Positions 16,380-26,105 of a stretch of 64,000 nucleotides of DNA are shown piece after piece. This DNA is from Marinilabiliaceae bacterium. GTDB lineage: Bacteria > Bacteroidota > Bacteroidia > Bacteroidales > Marinilabiliaceae. Below the pieces are notes generated by a model, which saw only the letters and a list, made by a program, of their open reading frames with translations, was not told the origin of the DNA and did no database searches. The stretch is taken from NCBI GenBank assembly GCA_016933045.1, contig JAFGBR010000069.1, forward strand, positions 105,751 through 169,750, read 5' to 3'. Within the stretch, counting starts at the first letter, position 1. Every line of letters begins with the position of its first letter. A program made the position numbers and the translations under genes.

Positions 16380-18608
16380 ATGGAAACTTCATTAACATCA
16401 CCAATCGATGCTGAAAAGTTAAATCTTTCACAGGATGAATATCAGCAAATTCAAAAAATATTGGGTCGAAATCCGAATAACTTAGAATTAGAAATTTTTT
16501 CGGTTTTATGGTCTGAGCATGCTTGTTATAAAAATTCATTAAAATGGATAAAACTGCTCGATAAAAAACACGATAGAGTTATAGTGCCTTTGGGACAGGA
16601 GAGTGCAGGAGCTGTTGATATAGGTGATGGATTGGCTTGTGTGTTAAAGGTGGAATCACATAATCACCCGTGTGCGGTACAGCCTCGATTGGGAACTTCG
16701 GCCGGATTAAGGGTTGTTACACGCGATATAATATCTATGGGAGCAAAGCCTTTGGCTGTTTTAAATTCATTGCGTTTTGGTGATGGGACAAGAGATACTG
16801 CTCGTTGGCTTTTTGAAGAGGTTGTGAAAGGATTAAACGATTTTGAAAAGGGATTTGGAATTCCGGTTATTGGTGGTGAAGTGGCTTTTAAAACTGGTTA
16901 CAATTCGAGCCCGGTTGTTAATAATATGGTTGTTGGTGTATGTGAGTCTGATCGTCTTATTTCGGGTAAAGCTAACGGTGTTGGAACACAAATAGCAATT
17001 ATGGGGGCTTTGACCGGAAATGATGGAGTTGATCATGACTCATTTTTTATTGATTTGCATTTAATGCTCGAAACAAAAGGTGTTTCTCTTGAAAAGCTTC
17101 GCGATGTAACAGTTGAAAAAGATTTATACAAAACAATTCAAGTGCTTAATAGTAAAGAATTGATTGTTGGTTTACAAACAATTGGTTCGCAAGGATTAGT
17201 TGGAGCAGCTTCGGAAATGGCAGCTAGAGGTCGGGTTGGTATGAGTATTCAATTAGATAATGTGCCTGAACGAGAACCTATTGATAGTCGTGATAAGTTA
17301 TTTTCCGAAACATGGGGGCGTGTGCTTATTGCATTTGATAAAAAAAATGCCGATGCAATTATTAAAGTGGCTGCAACGCATCAATTGAGTTTTGAAATTA
17401 TTGGAGAAACTGTTGAAGGACAAAATTTATCTTGTTTTGAAGGAAATAATAAAATAGTTGAAATACCGGTATTTGAAGTGGGCTTTGGTTGTAAAACACC
17501 TTTGTGCGACCGCGATTATATTGAGCCTGACAATCATAAAGCTCCAATTGGTATTTCTGTGTTTGATGAACCTGATCATTATCCAAATGTGGCAAAAAAA
17601 ATGGTTCTAGGTTTAAATATTGCTTCAAAAAAATGGCTTATCGATAAGTTTGATAAAACAATACGGAAAGAATCGTCGTGTCATGTGTATCCATCTGATG
17701 CTGCTTTTGTTAATATTGAGGGGACAGATAAGTCGTTGGCATTAACAATGGATTGTAATTCAAACTATATGAAAGCTGATCCGTATATTGGTGCTCAGCT
17801 TGCCATTGCCGAAGCATCGCGAAATATAATTTGCGCTGGAGGTAATCCGGTTGGGATTACCGATTGTTTAAATTTTGGATCTCCTTATGATAAAACTGTT
17901 TTTTGGCAGTTTATTATGTCAGTGCGGGGAATAGAAAAAGCATCTGAAACATATAACATCCCAGTGGTTAGTGGAAATGTTAGCTTTTATAATCAAAGAT
18001 CCGAAGCCGGATTGGTTGTTCCTATTATCCCAACTCCTGTTATTGGAATGGTGGGTGTAGTGGAATCTAAACATCATCATGTTACGCTCTCTTTTAAGCA
18101 TAAAGGAGATATGATTTTTTTAATAGGACGTTCACATGAAGATATTAATGGATCGGAGTATTTGTCTGTTATTCACAAAACTGAACCAGAGTTTCCTCCT
18201 TTTTATCACGAAGATGAAGAGTTGGCTTTGCAAAAAGTGTTGAAAGATTTGGTTAAAACTGATTTGGTAAGGTCTGTTCATGATGTTTCAAGTGGCGGAT
18301 TATTTATTTCGTTGCTCGAAAGTTCTATTCCGTTAGAGTTTGGATTTGATATTACTACCGATGCTGAAATTAGGAAAGATGCTTTTTTGTTTGGCGAATC
18401 ACAAAGTAGGGTTATTGTTTCTGTAGCTCCGGGTAAACAAGATGATTTTGTTGATTTTTTAATGGAGAAGGATATCCCGTTTTCTATTCTTGGTCATGTT
18501 ACAAAAGGCGAAATTCGTGTTGATGATGAATCGTATGGATTTATTGGTGAACTGAAAGAACTATTTGAAAAAAGGATTGAAAATTGGGTGAATGAACCGC
18601 TGATCTGA
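16380..18608 (+). CDS. purL: Phosphoribosylformylglycinamidine synthase subunit PurL (small type)
   Basis: A 742-residue ATP-dependent amidotransferase subunit of purine synthesis (FGAR to FGAM). Seen: LWSEHACYKNS near the N-terminus, VKVESHNHP-type motif (LKVESHNHPCAVQP), RFGDG, GGEVAF and the second-half SVHDVSSGGLF. Length equals the small PurL type, which needs separate PurQ and PurS; neither is here. Many Bacteroidota encode the ~1200-residue fused enzyme instead. The stretch after ESHNHP reads CAVQPRLGTSAGLRVVTRD where small PurL usually has a glycine-rich EPYQGAATGVGG-type loop; I cannot say whether this is a standard Bacteroidota subfamily. Confidence 0.92.
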   Translation: METSLTSPIDAEKLNLSQDEYQQIQKILGRNPNNLELEIFSVLWSEHACYKNSLKWIKLLDKKHDRVIVPLGQESAGAVDIGDGLACVLKVESHNHPCAVQPRLGTSAGLRVVTRDIISMGAKPLAVLNSLRFGDGTRDTARWLFEEVVKGLNDFEKGFGIPVIGGEVAFKTGYNSSPVVNNMVVGVCESDRLISGKANGVGTQIAIMGALTGNDGVDHDSFFIDLHLMLETKGVSLEKLRDVTVEKDLYKTIQVLNSKELIVGLQTIGSQGLVGAASEMAARGRVGMSIQLDNVPEREPIDSRDKLFSETWGRVLIAFDKKNADAIIKVAATHQLSFEIIGETVEGQNLSCFEGNNKIVEIPVFEVGFGCKTPLCDRDYIEPDNHKAPIGISVFDEPDHYPNVAKKMVLGLNIASKKWLIDKFDKTIRKESSCHVYPSDAAFVNIEGTDKSLALTMDCNSNYMKADPYIGAQLAIAEASRNIICAGGNPVGITDCLNFGSPYDKTVFWQFIMSVRGIEKASETYNIPVVSGNVSFYNQRSEAGLVVPIIPTPVIGMVGVVESKHHHVTLSFKHKGDMIFLIGRSHEDINGSEYLSVIHKTEPEFPPFYHEDEELALQKVLKDLVKTDLVRSVHDVSSGGLFISLLESSIPLEFGFDITTDAEIRKDAFLFGESQSRVIVSVAPGKQDDFVDFLMEKDIPFSILGHVTKGEIRVDDESYGFIGELKELFEKRIENWVNEPLI

Positions 18609-18646
18609 TAATTATTGAGTTGAAATAAATCTTTTATGAAGTTGTG

Positions 18647-18691
18647 TTTCCCAATAGGTATTAAGTTGGGAAATAGGATTCTTTTTCCCAA
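18647..18691 (+). promoter_or_regulatory. Three-arm alternating hairpin upstream of ubiE/menG
   Basis: Three 8-base arms occur in order: TTTCCCAA (18647-18654), TTGGGAAA (18666-18673), TTTCCCAA (18684-18691). The middle arm can pair perfectly with either flank, with loops of 11 or 10 bases, so two hairpins are mutually exclusive. They sit 38-82 bases before the methyltransferase start. This is a possible leader switch; no function is shown. Confidence 0.4.
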
Positions 18692-18728
18692 TTTTGAGCC
18701 GAAATTTTTGGTTACTTTAAAAATCAGT

Positions 18729-19448
18729 ATGACAGTTAAGCCATATAATAACGCACAAGGGAATAAGAAGAAACAAGTTGCAATAATGTTTGATAACATT
18801 GCTCCTAAGTATGATTTGTTAAACCATTTGCTTTCTCTTGGTATTGATAAAATATGGCGACGAAATGCAATTCAGCTTCTAAAGCATATTAATAGTCCAA
18901 AAATATTGGATGTTGCTACAGGCACTGGTGATTTGGCCATTGCGCTTAATAAGAAGTTGAATGCTAGTGTGGTTGGGCTTGATTTATCAAACGAAATGCT
19001 TCAGGTTGCAAAGGAAAAGGTATTAAAGCTGAATATTAGAGATGTTGAGCTTGTACAGGGCGATTCGGAGAATTTACCTTTTGCCGATAATACTTTCGAT
19101 GCCGTTACGGTTGCTTTTGGGGTTCGTAATTTTGAAAATTTAAAATTAGGTCTTAAAGAGATGAAAAGAGTCTTAAAACCCAGTGGTAAGATGGTTATTC
19201 TTGAATTCTCTAAACCCAAATATTTTCCTATGAAGCAGCTTTATAATTTTTATTTCTCGGTTATTTTACCTATGGTTGGCGGGTTAATATCGAAAGATAA
19301 AGCAGCATATACTTATCTGCCCGAATCAGTTAAACATTTTCCTCAGGATTTGGAATTTATAAATGTGTTAGAAGGTATTGGAATGAACAAGGTGAGTCAA
19401 AAAAGAGAAACTTTTGGTATTGCTACTATATATTTTTCTGAAAAATGA
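18729..19448 (+). CDS. ubiE: Demethylmenaquinone methyltransferase (UbiE/MenG)
   Basis: A 239-residue SAM-dependent C-methyltransferase completing menaquinone (demethylmenaquinone to menaquinone). Motif I ILDVATGTGDLA binds SAM, FDNIAPKYDLLNHLLSLGID is the family-specific N-terminus, and VTVAFGVRNFEN plus GKMVILEFSKP are UbiE signatures. The frame is open from 18636, but MTVKPYN at 18729 fits family starts; upstream sequence forms hairpins instead. Bacteroidota use menaquinone, so MenG activity is the expected one. It precedes porT by 77 bases. Confidence 0.94.
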   Translation: MTVKPYNNAQGNKKKQVAIMFDNIAPKYDLLNHLLSLGIDKIWRRNAIQLLKHINSPKILDVATGTGDLAIALNKKLNASVVGLDLSNEMLQVAKEKVLKLNIRDVELVQGDSENLPFADNTFDAVTVAFGVRNFENLKLGLKEMKRVLKPSGKMVILEFSKPKYFPMKQLYNFYFSVILPMVGGLISKDKAAYTYLPESVKHFPQDLEFINVLEGIGMNKVSQKRETFGIATIYFSEK

Positions 19449-19525
19449 GTACAATAAAATTCTGGTTATTAGGTTATTTATAATATTGATTATTTTTAAA
19501 TAATAGTTAACAATTAAGTATACAG

Positions 19526-20242
19526 ATGAAGACATATTATAAAGTAGGGATTGTATTATTATTATTACTAACTCCTTTTCTTGTTAGTGGTCAGCGAGAA
19601 AAAAATGGGGTGCCTAATTTACCTGCTTTTGATGAAAGACCCATCCACTTTGGCTTTTTGTTAGGGTTAAATGTTATGGATTTTAAAGTGCTAAATAGTG
19701 GTATTGCTAATAATTATAATGGGGATGTACCAATTTATGGAGATGTAATAAATCTTCAGCCTGGACTTAATATTGGTATTGTTAGTAATTTGCGGTTAAA
19801 AAAACACTGGGATTTACGGTTTTTGCCCGGCATTTCTTTTGGGCAGCGCGATATGGTTTTTATCCAGAATGATAAAAAAATGGAGGATGTTATTGAAATA
19901 AAATCAACATTTCTCGAATTTCCGTTATTGGTTAGATATAGCGCCGTGCGCCAGCATAATTTTAAACCATACTTGGTTGGAGGTATAAATGGCCGAATTG
20001 ACCTTGCTAAAAGCAAAAAAGATAAAATAGTCTTGAACCCAATGGATTTTTATATTGAGGGGGGAGTTGGTGCCGATATGTACCTTACTTATTTCAGATT
20101 TTCTATGGAGATTAAGGCTTCTTTTGGATTAATGAATGTTATTAACGAAAAAGGTACTGGAGATGAGCATGATATTATCTTTACTCAGGCAATTAATAAA
20201 TTAACTTCAAACATATTTCATTTTACTTTTTATTTCGAATAA
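19526..20242 (+). CDS. porT: PorT/SprT family outer-membrane beta-barrel protein (type IX secretion)
   Basis: A 238-residue protein with a signal peptide (cleavage likely after VSG at 22) and an outer-membrane beta-barrel pattern ending in aromatic FTFYFE. The segment LPAFDERPIHFGFLLGLNVMDF closely resembles PorT, needed for the type IX secretion system and gliding in Bacteroidota. The ubiE-porT neighbourhood also occurs, as I recall, in other members of the phylum. It implies this organism has a type IX system; no other T9SS gene or CTD cargo is in the window. Confidence 0.82.
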   Translation: MKTYYKVGIVLLLLLTPFLVSGQREKNGVPNLPAFDERPIHFGFLLGLNVMDFKVLNSGIANNYNGDVPIYGDVINLQPGLNIGIVSNLRLKKHWDLRFLPGISFGQRDMVFIQNDKKMEDVIEIKSTFLEFPLLVRYSAVRQHNFKPYLVGGINGRIDLAKSKKDKIVLNPMDFYIEGGVGADMYLTYFRFSMEIKASFGLMNVINEKGTGDEHDIIFTQAINKLTSNIFHFTFYFE

Positions 20243-20313
20243 CTCCTGAATCATTTTCTTTTCTATATAGTTTCATCTGGTTTTACATTTAGTTTATTGT
20301 TATTTTTGGGGCA

Positions 20314-21879
20314 ATGAAAAAAGAATTAACCCTTCGAATTACCCCACAAGAAGCTTCCGATGAGAAGTTCTATAAGCCTTTAGTGGCTCGAAAAATGAAT
20401 GTTAAGCCTGAGGCTTTAACTTCAATAAGAGTGTTGAGAAAATCAATTGATGCCCGTCAACCTCAGGTTTATATTCAAATGCAGGTTGAAGCGTATGCTA
20501 ATATAAAACCACCTGAAGATAAAAAAGTATATTTCGATTATTCAAATGTCGAAAACAGCGAAGAAGTTATTGTTGTAGGAGCTGGGCCTGCCGGATTGTT
20601 TGCTGCATTACGTCTTATTGAACTGGGATTAAAACCGATAGTTATTGAGCGTGGAGCCGAAGTTAGTCAGCGAAAAAGAGATGTTGCAAAGTTAAATCGT
20701 AACGAAGGCTTGAATCCTGAGTCGAATTATGCTTTTGGTGAGGGAGGTGCTGGTACTTTTTCCGATGGTAAATTATATACTCGAAGCCAGAAAAGAGGTG
20801 ATCTTCGTAAATTGCTTGAGGTGCTTCATTTTCATGGTGCATCAAACGATATACTTATTGACACACATCCTCATGTGGGTACAGATAAATTGCCGGCTGT
20901 AATAAAAAATATCAGGCAAACCATTATTAATGCCGGTGGTCAGGTGCTTTTCAATACAAAGGTTGCAGATTTGATTATTGATGATTGTACTGTTAATGGC
21001 GTTGTTTCTTCAAAAGGTGAAAAGATTTTTTCGAAAGCAGTTGTTTTGGCTACCGGTCATTCGGCCAGAGATATTTATTATTTGTTGAATGAAAAATCAA
21101 TTAAGCTAGAGCCAAAGACATGGGCAATGGGTGTGCGGGTCGAGCACCCTCAGGATCTTATTGATCAAATTCAATATCATTCGCCCGATGGGAGGGGAAT
21201 GTATTTACCGGCTGCAAGTTATAGTTTTACTGCACAGGTGGAAGATAGGGGCGTTTATTCATTTTGTATGTGTCCTGGTGGGTTCATTGTTCCTGCAATG
21301 ACTGGGGAGATGGAAATGGTAGTTAACGGAATGTCACCTTCACGTCGGAATTCTCCTTTTGCAAATTCGGGTATGGTAGTGGAAATTCAAACTGATGATA
21401 TTGGCGATTTTCGAAAATATGGAGCCATTGGGGGGATTATGTATCAACAAGAAGTTGAGCGTTTGTGCTACGTTAATGGAGGTAGTGGAATTATAGCTCC
21501 GGCTCAGCGACTGGTCGATTTTGTTCAGGGGCGATTGTCTTACGACCTGCCTGATTGTTCGTATGTGCCAGGAGTAGTATCATCACCATTACATTTTGTT
21601 TTGCCTGATAATATATCAAATCGGTTACGTACAGGTTTTAAACAATTTGGAAAGTGGGCAAATGGATATTTGTCTGACGATGCAATAGTTTTGGGAACCG
21701 AAAGCCGTACTTCGTCACCTGTTCGCATCCCTCGTGATCCGGTTACTTTTCAGCATGTTCAAATAGCGGGTTTATTTCCTTGTGGCGAAGGTGCCGGGTA
21801 TGCCGGAGGTATAGCATCTAGTGCTATTGATGGTGAAAAATGTGCCGAAATGGTAAGTGTTTTTTTGAATCACATTTGA
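20314..21879 (+). CDS. FAD-dependent dehydrogenase (COG2509-like)
   Basis: A 521-residue flavoprotein. An N-terminal ~85-residue alpha/beta domain (ELTLRITPQEASDEKFYKPLVARKMNV) precedes the dinucleotide fold VIVVGAGPAGLFAALRLIELG at ~88-108. GEGGAGTFSDGKLYTR and the second glycine-rich GLFPCGEGAGYAGGIASSAIDG near the C-terminus are hallmarks of this uncharacterised family. Cofactor FAD is clear; the substrate is unknown. It is convergent with the SpoU methyltransferase, with only two bases between the stops. Confidence 0.85.
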   Translation: MKKELTLRITPQEASDEKFYKPLVARKMNVKPEALTSIRVLRKSIDARQPQVYIQMQVEAYANIKPPEDKKVYFDYSNVENSEEVIVVGAGPAGLFAALRLIELGLKPIVIERGAEVSQRKRDVAKLNRNEGLNPESNYAFGEGGAGTFSDGKLYTRSQKRGDLRKLLEVLHFHGASNDILIDTHPHVGTDKLPAVIKNIRQTIINAGGQVLFNTKVADLIIDDCTVNGVVSSKGEKIFSKAVVLATGHSARDIYYLLNEKSIKLEPKTWAMGVRVEHPQDLIDQIQYHSPDGRGMYLPAASYSFTAQVEDRGVYSFCMCPGGFIVPAMTGEMEMVVNGMSPSRRNSPFANSGMVVEIQTDDIGDFRKYGAIGGIMYQQEVERLCYVNGGSGIIAPAQRLVDFVQGRLSYDLPDCSYVPGVVSSPLHFVLPDNISNRLRTGFKQFGKWANGYLSDDAIVLGTESRTSSPVRIPRDPVTFQHVQIAGLFPCGEGAGYAGGIASSAIDGEKCAEMVSVFLNHI

Positions 21880-21881
21880 TT

Positions 21882-22640
21882 TTAGATATTTCTTCGTTTA
21901 AATTCTGAACATACAATAGATGCAGCTATTGATACGTTTAACGATTCGGGTTTGTGAACAGAAGAACTGAATGACGGAATGAATAGCTTTTTGTCTATTA
22001 GTCTTTCAATTTTATTACTGATACCATTGCCTTCATTACCTAATACAATCATTCCAGTTTGAGGTAGAGTTTCTTTATATATGTTGGCTCCGTTTAAAAA
22101 TGTTCCAAATGTTTTGAATTGTTGAGATTTGTGCTTGTTAATAAATGCCTTTAAGTCGGTATAAAAAACATTTACTGACATAATTGCTCCCATTGACGCC
22201 TGAACTACCTTAAAGTTAAAACAATCAACACTTGTTGGTGAGCATATTATTGAGTTAATGCCAAACCAATTAGCCATTCTGATAATTGTACCTAAGTTTC
22301 CTGGATCCTGTATTTCATCTAAAATTAGTATTAGTTCATTTTTTATTTTAGTTTCGTCAAGTATGAATTTAGGATGTTTAATTAATGCAATAACTGATGG
22401 AATGGTCGATAATTGGCTAATTAATTTTAGTTCGGATGTTGATGCTGTAATTATTTCGTTGGCTTTAATATTGTTACTTATAAGCCATTCGGGAGTTGCA
22501 ATAATTGTTTCTATTTGTGCTCCTGAATTATAAATATCAATAACTATCTTATGGCCTTCTAAACAAAAAAGTTCAAGTTTGTCTCTGTTTTTTTTAAGCC
22601 GTAATGAATTTATTAGTTTTATTTTGTTCTTGCTAAGCAT
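21882..22640 (-). CDS. TrmH/SpoU-family RNA 2'-O-ribose methyltransferase
   Basis: A 252-residue SPOUT-fold enzyme methylating a ribose 2'-OH in rRNA or tRNA with SAM. The N-terminal ~95 residues form the RNA-binding substrate domain; the catalytic half shows the three SpoU motifs: ILDEIQDPGNLGTIIRMANWFG, MIVLGNEGNGIS and IPSFSSSVHKPESLNVSIAASI. Similar Bacteroidota genes are annotated as 23S rRNA methyltransferases, but the exact nucleotide is unknown. It is divergent from tamL. Confidence 0.9.
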   Translation of the reverse strand: MLSKNKIKLINSLRLKKNRDKLELFCLEGHKIVIDIYNSGAQIETIIATPEWLISNNIKANEIITASTSELKLISQLSTIPSVIALIKHPKFILDETKIKNELILILDEIQDPGNLGTIIRMANWFGINSIICSPTSVDCFNFKVVQASMGAIMSVNVFYTDLKAFINKHKSQQFKTFGTFLNGANIYKETLPQTGMIVLGNEGNGISNKIERLIDKKLFIPSFSSSVHKPESLNVSIAASIVCSEFKRRNI

Positions 22641-22744
22641 TATTTATTTCCTTTATTTGCAAAATTAATTTTTTAGAGGGAATTCAATATATTTATGGCA
22701 TGTAATATGGGTTTATTTTCTAGTCTTTTAATGTAGTATCAATA

Positions 22745-25051
22745 TTGAAAAGTAAAGTATTATTTTTTGTCAGGTTAGTTGTTTTTATTGCTGTCTTTGT
22801 TTCTGTAATTTCCTGTCGAACAACAAAATATGTTCGCGAAGGTGATTTTTTGTTAAATGCCATTGAAATTGAAAATTCAACCAATGATTTATCAAAGCAG
22901 GAGATAAAGGGGTATATAAGACAAAAAGAAAATTTAAAAATATTAGGTTTTTTGCGTTTTCATTTAGGTTTATATAATTTGTCAGGAAGAGATACAACCA
23001 AATGGATTAACCGATGGCTTAGGAAAATTGGAGAGGAACCGGTTATTTATGATGGTCATTTGGCTCAGTTATCAACTGACCAGTTAACCAGGTTGTTGCA
23101 TAATAAAGGATATTTTAGGTCGTATGCAAAAGATAGTATTATTAAGCAGTCATCAAAAAAAATAAAAGTTAAATATGTTATTCACTCATCCGATCGTTAT
23201 AAAATAAACCACGTCAGGTATCATATTGAGGATGATTCTATTCGTGAAATTGTTTTAGCTGATACAGCAAAAACATTATTAAAACAGGGGCGTTCATTTG
23301 ATAGTAATTTGCATGAGAAAGAACGAGTGCGTATTACAAATAGATTGAAAAATTTGGGTTATTATGCCTTTTCGAAAGAATATATTTATTACGTAGTTGA
23401 TAGTACTATAGGAAATCAAAGAGTAAATGATTCGTTAATTATTAAAAGAGCTCTGTTATTAGATAGTTTAGGTGATAAACTTGAAGAGGTATCGCATAAA
23501 AGATATAAATATCGAAATGTTACATACATTTTTAATGAAGATGGTAAGAATTATATGGATTCAAAAAAGATGTATGATACCTTAGAGTATGCTAATTGTA
23601 AATTTTTATATAAAGAAAAGATAGAGGTTCATCCTTCTGTTATTTATAGTTCAAGTTATATTGTTCCTGATGATTTGTATGTTAATGATAATGTAGAGAG
23701 AACGCAGATGCTGTTGTCGGGGCTGCAAATATTTCGCTATGTTGATATTCGATTTAGTGAAGTAAATGATTCATCAGGTGGTGATTATGGCTTGTTAGAT
23801 GTATATATTCAATTAGTACCTACTAGAAAGCAGGTGTTTACTGTTGAAATTGAAGGAACTAATTCTTCAGGAAATTTAGGTGCAGCAAGTAATATTAAAT
23901 ATCAGCACCGAAATTTATTTCGTGGAGCCGAGGTTTTTGATTTGAGTTGGAGGGGAGCTGCAGAACGTGAATTTGTTCGTGGTACAAAAGATGAGTTTAA
24001 TACTTATGAGTTTGGATCAGAAGCTAGTTTGGAGTTTCCAAAGTTTTTTATGCCTTTTACTGTTGAAGGTTTTCGTAAGCGTTTTAATCCGAAAACATCT
24101 TTGGCATTGGCGTATAATTATCAGCGTCGACCCGATTATACAAGAACTATTGCAAGTCTTCGATTTGGTTATAACTGGAATCCTTCAAAGTATTTGACTC
24201 ATTATTTGTTTGTTTCTGATTTTAATTATGTAAGTCTTCCGTATATTCATAATGAATTTTGGAGTTATATCGATAGTACTTTTTTGCGTTATAGTTATGA
24301 AGATCACTTTATATTAACTTCATTATATTCTTTGGTTTTTAATAATCAGTTAAAGCCTAATCAAAAGGATTATTTTTATGGTCGTTTTAATCTTGAAGTG
24401 GCTGGAAATGTATTAAATGCCTTAGCTCCAATGTGGCAGGAAAGAGATTCATTAGGTTATGATATTTTTGGGGTTCGATTTGCTCAATATTTTAAAAGTG
24501 ATATCGATTTGCGCTACCATTATTCTGTAAATAGTATTAATTCTTTTGCATATCGATTATTTGTTGGAGTTGGTTATCCTTATGGAAATTTAGAAGTTTT
24601 ACCTTTTGAAAAAAGATTTTTTTCGGGTGGCGCAAATGGAGTAAGGGCTTGGCCGGTAAGAGGTCTGGGGCCTGGTACATACTCTGAAACGACTTCGACT
24701 TTCTATAATCAAACTGCCGATATTAAACTTGAATTAAATGCCGAATATAGGTTTAAACTTGTTGGATTGCTCGAAGGAGCTATTTTTGCTGATGGCGGAA
24801 ATATTTGGAATATAAGGGAAGAGGGAAGTGTTGATGGAGGAATGTTTTATTGGAATGAGTTTTATAAACAAATTGCAATTGGTATTGGTGCAGGATTGAG
24901 ACTAGATTTTAATTATTTTTTACTTCGTTTTGATGGAGGCATCAAAGCCAGAGATCCTTCATTGCCACAAAAACAAAGGTGGGTTTTAGGAAATAAACCT
25001 TTTGAATGGAGTGACATTGCTTTAAATATTGCTATTGGTTATCCGTTTTAA
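22745..25051 (+). CDS. tamL: TamL-type translocation and assembly module lipoprotein (Omp85/BamA-like)
   Basis: A 768-residue outer-membrane protein. A lipobox VISC gives lipidated Cys24; then POTRA-like repeats (about 30-370) and a C-terminal Omp85 barrel with SGGANGVRAWPVRGLGPG, the conserved loop-6 region, and a final aromatic GYPF. In Bacteroidota this lipidated TamA counterpart inserts outer-membrane proteins, normally with TamB, which is not adjacent here. The start is TTG at 22745: it alone retains the full signal peptide and no in-frame ATG precedes it. A strong terminator follows. Confidence 0.88.
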   Translation: MKSKVLFFVRLVVFIAVFVSVISCRTTKYVREGDFLLNAIEIENSTNDLSKQEIKGYIRQKENLKILGFLRFHLGLYNLSGRDTTKWINRWLRKIGEEPVIYDGHLAQLSTDQLTRLLHNKGYFRSYAKDSIIKQSSKKIKVKYVIHSSDRYKINHVRYHIEDDSIREIVLADTAKTLLKQGRSFDSNLHEKERVRITNRLKNLGYYAFSKEYIYYVVDSTIGNQRVNDSLIIKRALLLDSLGDKLEEVSHKRYKYRNVTYIFNEDGKNYMDSKKMYDTLEYANCKFLYKEKIEVHPSVIYSSSYIVPDDLYVNDNVERTQMLLSGLQIFRYVDIRFSEVNDSSGGDYGLLDVYIQLVPTRKQVFTVEIEGTNSSGNLGAASNIKYQHRNLFRGAEVFDLSWRGAAEREFVRGTKDEFNTYEFGSEASLEFPKFFMPFTVEGFRKRFNPKTSLALAYNYQRRPDYTRTIASLRFGYNWNPSKYLTHYLFVSDFNYVSLPYIHNEFWSYIDSTFLRYSYEDHFILTSLYSLVFNNQLKPNQKDYFYGRFNLEVAGNVLNALAPMWQERDSLGYDIFGVRFAQYFKSDIDLRYHYSVNSINSFAYRLFVGVGYPYGNLEVLPFEKRFFSGGANGVRAWPVRGLGPGTYSETTSTFYNQTADIKLELNAEYRFKLVGLLEGAIFADGGNIWNIREEGSVDGGMFYWNEFYKQIAIGIGAGLRLDFNYFLLRFDGGIKARDPSLPQKQRWVLGNKPFEWSDIALNIAIGYPF

Positions 25052-25054
25052 TTA

Positions 25055-25088
25055 TAAAAAAAACCGCTTTTTTTGAGCGGTTTTTTTA
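25055..25088. terminator. Bidirectional intrinsic terminator between tamL and fba
   Basis: ACCGCT and AGCGGT stem with A-run before and T-run after, between convergent genes. Confidence 0.85.
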
Positions 25089-25109
25089 TTGACACTTGTT
25101 GTATTTAAA

Positions 25110-26105
25110 TTATGCTTTATTAGCAGAACCCAAAACATTTATGTTTTTGTGCATATATAATTTCTTCAAAGCATCCCTAGCTGGACCTAAGAATTTCCTT
25201 GGGTCAAATTCACCAGGGCTTTCAACAAAAACTTTTCGAACAGCAGCTGTCATTGCTAATCGACCATCTGAGTCAATGTTTATTTTACATACAGCAGATT
25301 TAGCTGCTTTACGCAATTGCTCTTCTGGAATACCTACTGCTGCTTTTAATGCACCACCGTATTTGTTAATTGTATCAACCTCTTCTTGAGGTACTGATGA
25401 TGATCCATGAAGAACAATAGGAAATCCGGGAATTCGTTTTTCAATCTCTTCAAGAATTTCAAATTTTAATGGAGGAGGAACTAATTTCCCTTCTGCATTT
25501 GTGGTACATTGTGCAGGTGTAAATTTGTGGGCTCCATGTGATGTTCCTATTGAAATAGCAAGTGAATCAACTCCGGTTCGTTTTACAAAATCTTCCACCT
25601 CTTCTGGTCGTGTATATGTTGATTTTTCAGCTACAACATCATCCTCAACACCAGCTAAAACTCCAAGTTCACCTTCTACAGATACTCCGTGTGCATGAGC
25701 ATACTCAACAACTTTTTTTGTGAGAGCTATGTTTTCTTCGTACGAGTGGTGTGATCCATCAATCATTACTGAAGAAAATCCGCTATCTATACACTCTTTA
25801 CATAGTTCAAATGTATCACCATGATCTAAGTGTAAAACAACCGGGATATCATATCCAAGTTCTTTAACGTATTCAGTAGCTCCTTTTGCCATGTTTCTCA
25901 AAAGAGTTGCATTGGCATATTTTCTTGCTCCAGCTGAAACTTGTAATATAACAGGTGATTTTGTTTCAACACAAGCTTGTAGTATTGCCTGAAGCTGTTC
26001 AAGGTTGTTGAAATTGTATGCAGGAATTGCATATCCTCCAGCGACTGCTTTTGCAAACAGTTCTTTTGTGTTTACCAGACCTAAATCTTTGTAACTTACT
26101 GCCAT
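25110..26105 (-). CDS. fbaA: Class II fructose-bisphosphate aldolase
   Basis: A 331-residue zinc-dependent aldolase splitting fructose-1,6-bisphosphate into DHAP and GAP. Zinc-site and catalytic motifs are intact: VVLHLDHGD (catalytic Asp and zinc His), GSHHSYEEN, VEGELG, GTSHGAH (zinc His) and VLHGSSSVP (zinc His). The length of ~330 fits the Bacteroidota form. It is monocistronic, with a good promoter on its own strand and a terminator shared with tamL. Confidence 0.96.
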   Translation of the reverse strand: MAVSYKDLGLVNTKELFAKAVAGGYAIPAYNFNNLEQLQAILQACVETKSPVILQVSAGARKYANATLLRNMAKGATEYVKELGYDIPVVLHLDHGDTFELCKECIDSGFSSVMIDGSHHSYEENIALTKKVVEYAHAHGVSVEGELGVLAGVEDDVVAEKSTYTRPEEVEDFVKRTGVDSLAISIGTSHGAHKFTPAQCTTNAEGKLVPPPLKFEILEEIEKRIPGFPIVLHGSSSVPQEEVDTINKYGGALKAAVGIPEEQLRKAAKSAVCKINIDSDGRLAMTAAVRKVFVESPGEFDPRKFLGPARDALKKLYMHKNINVLGSANKA

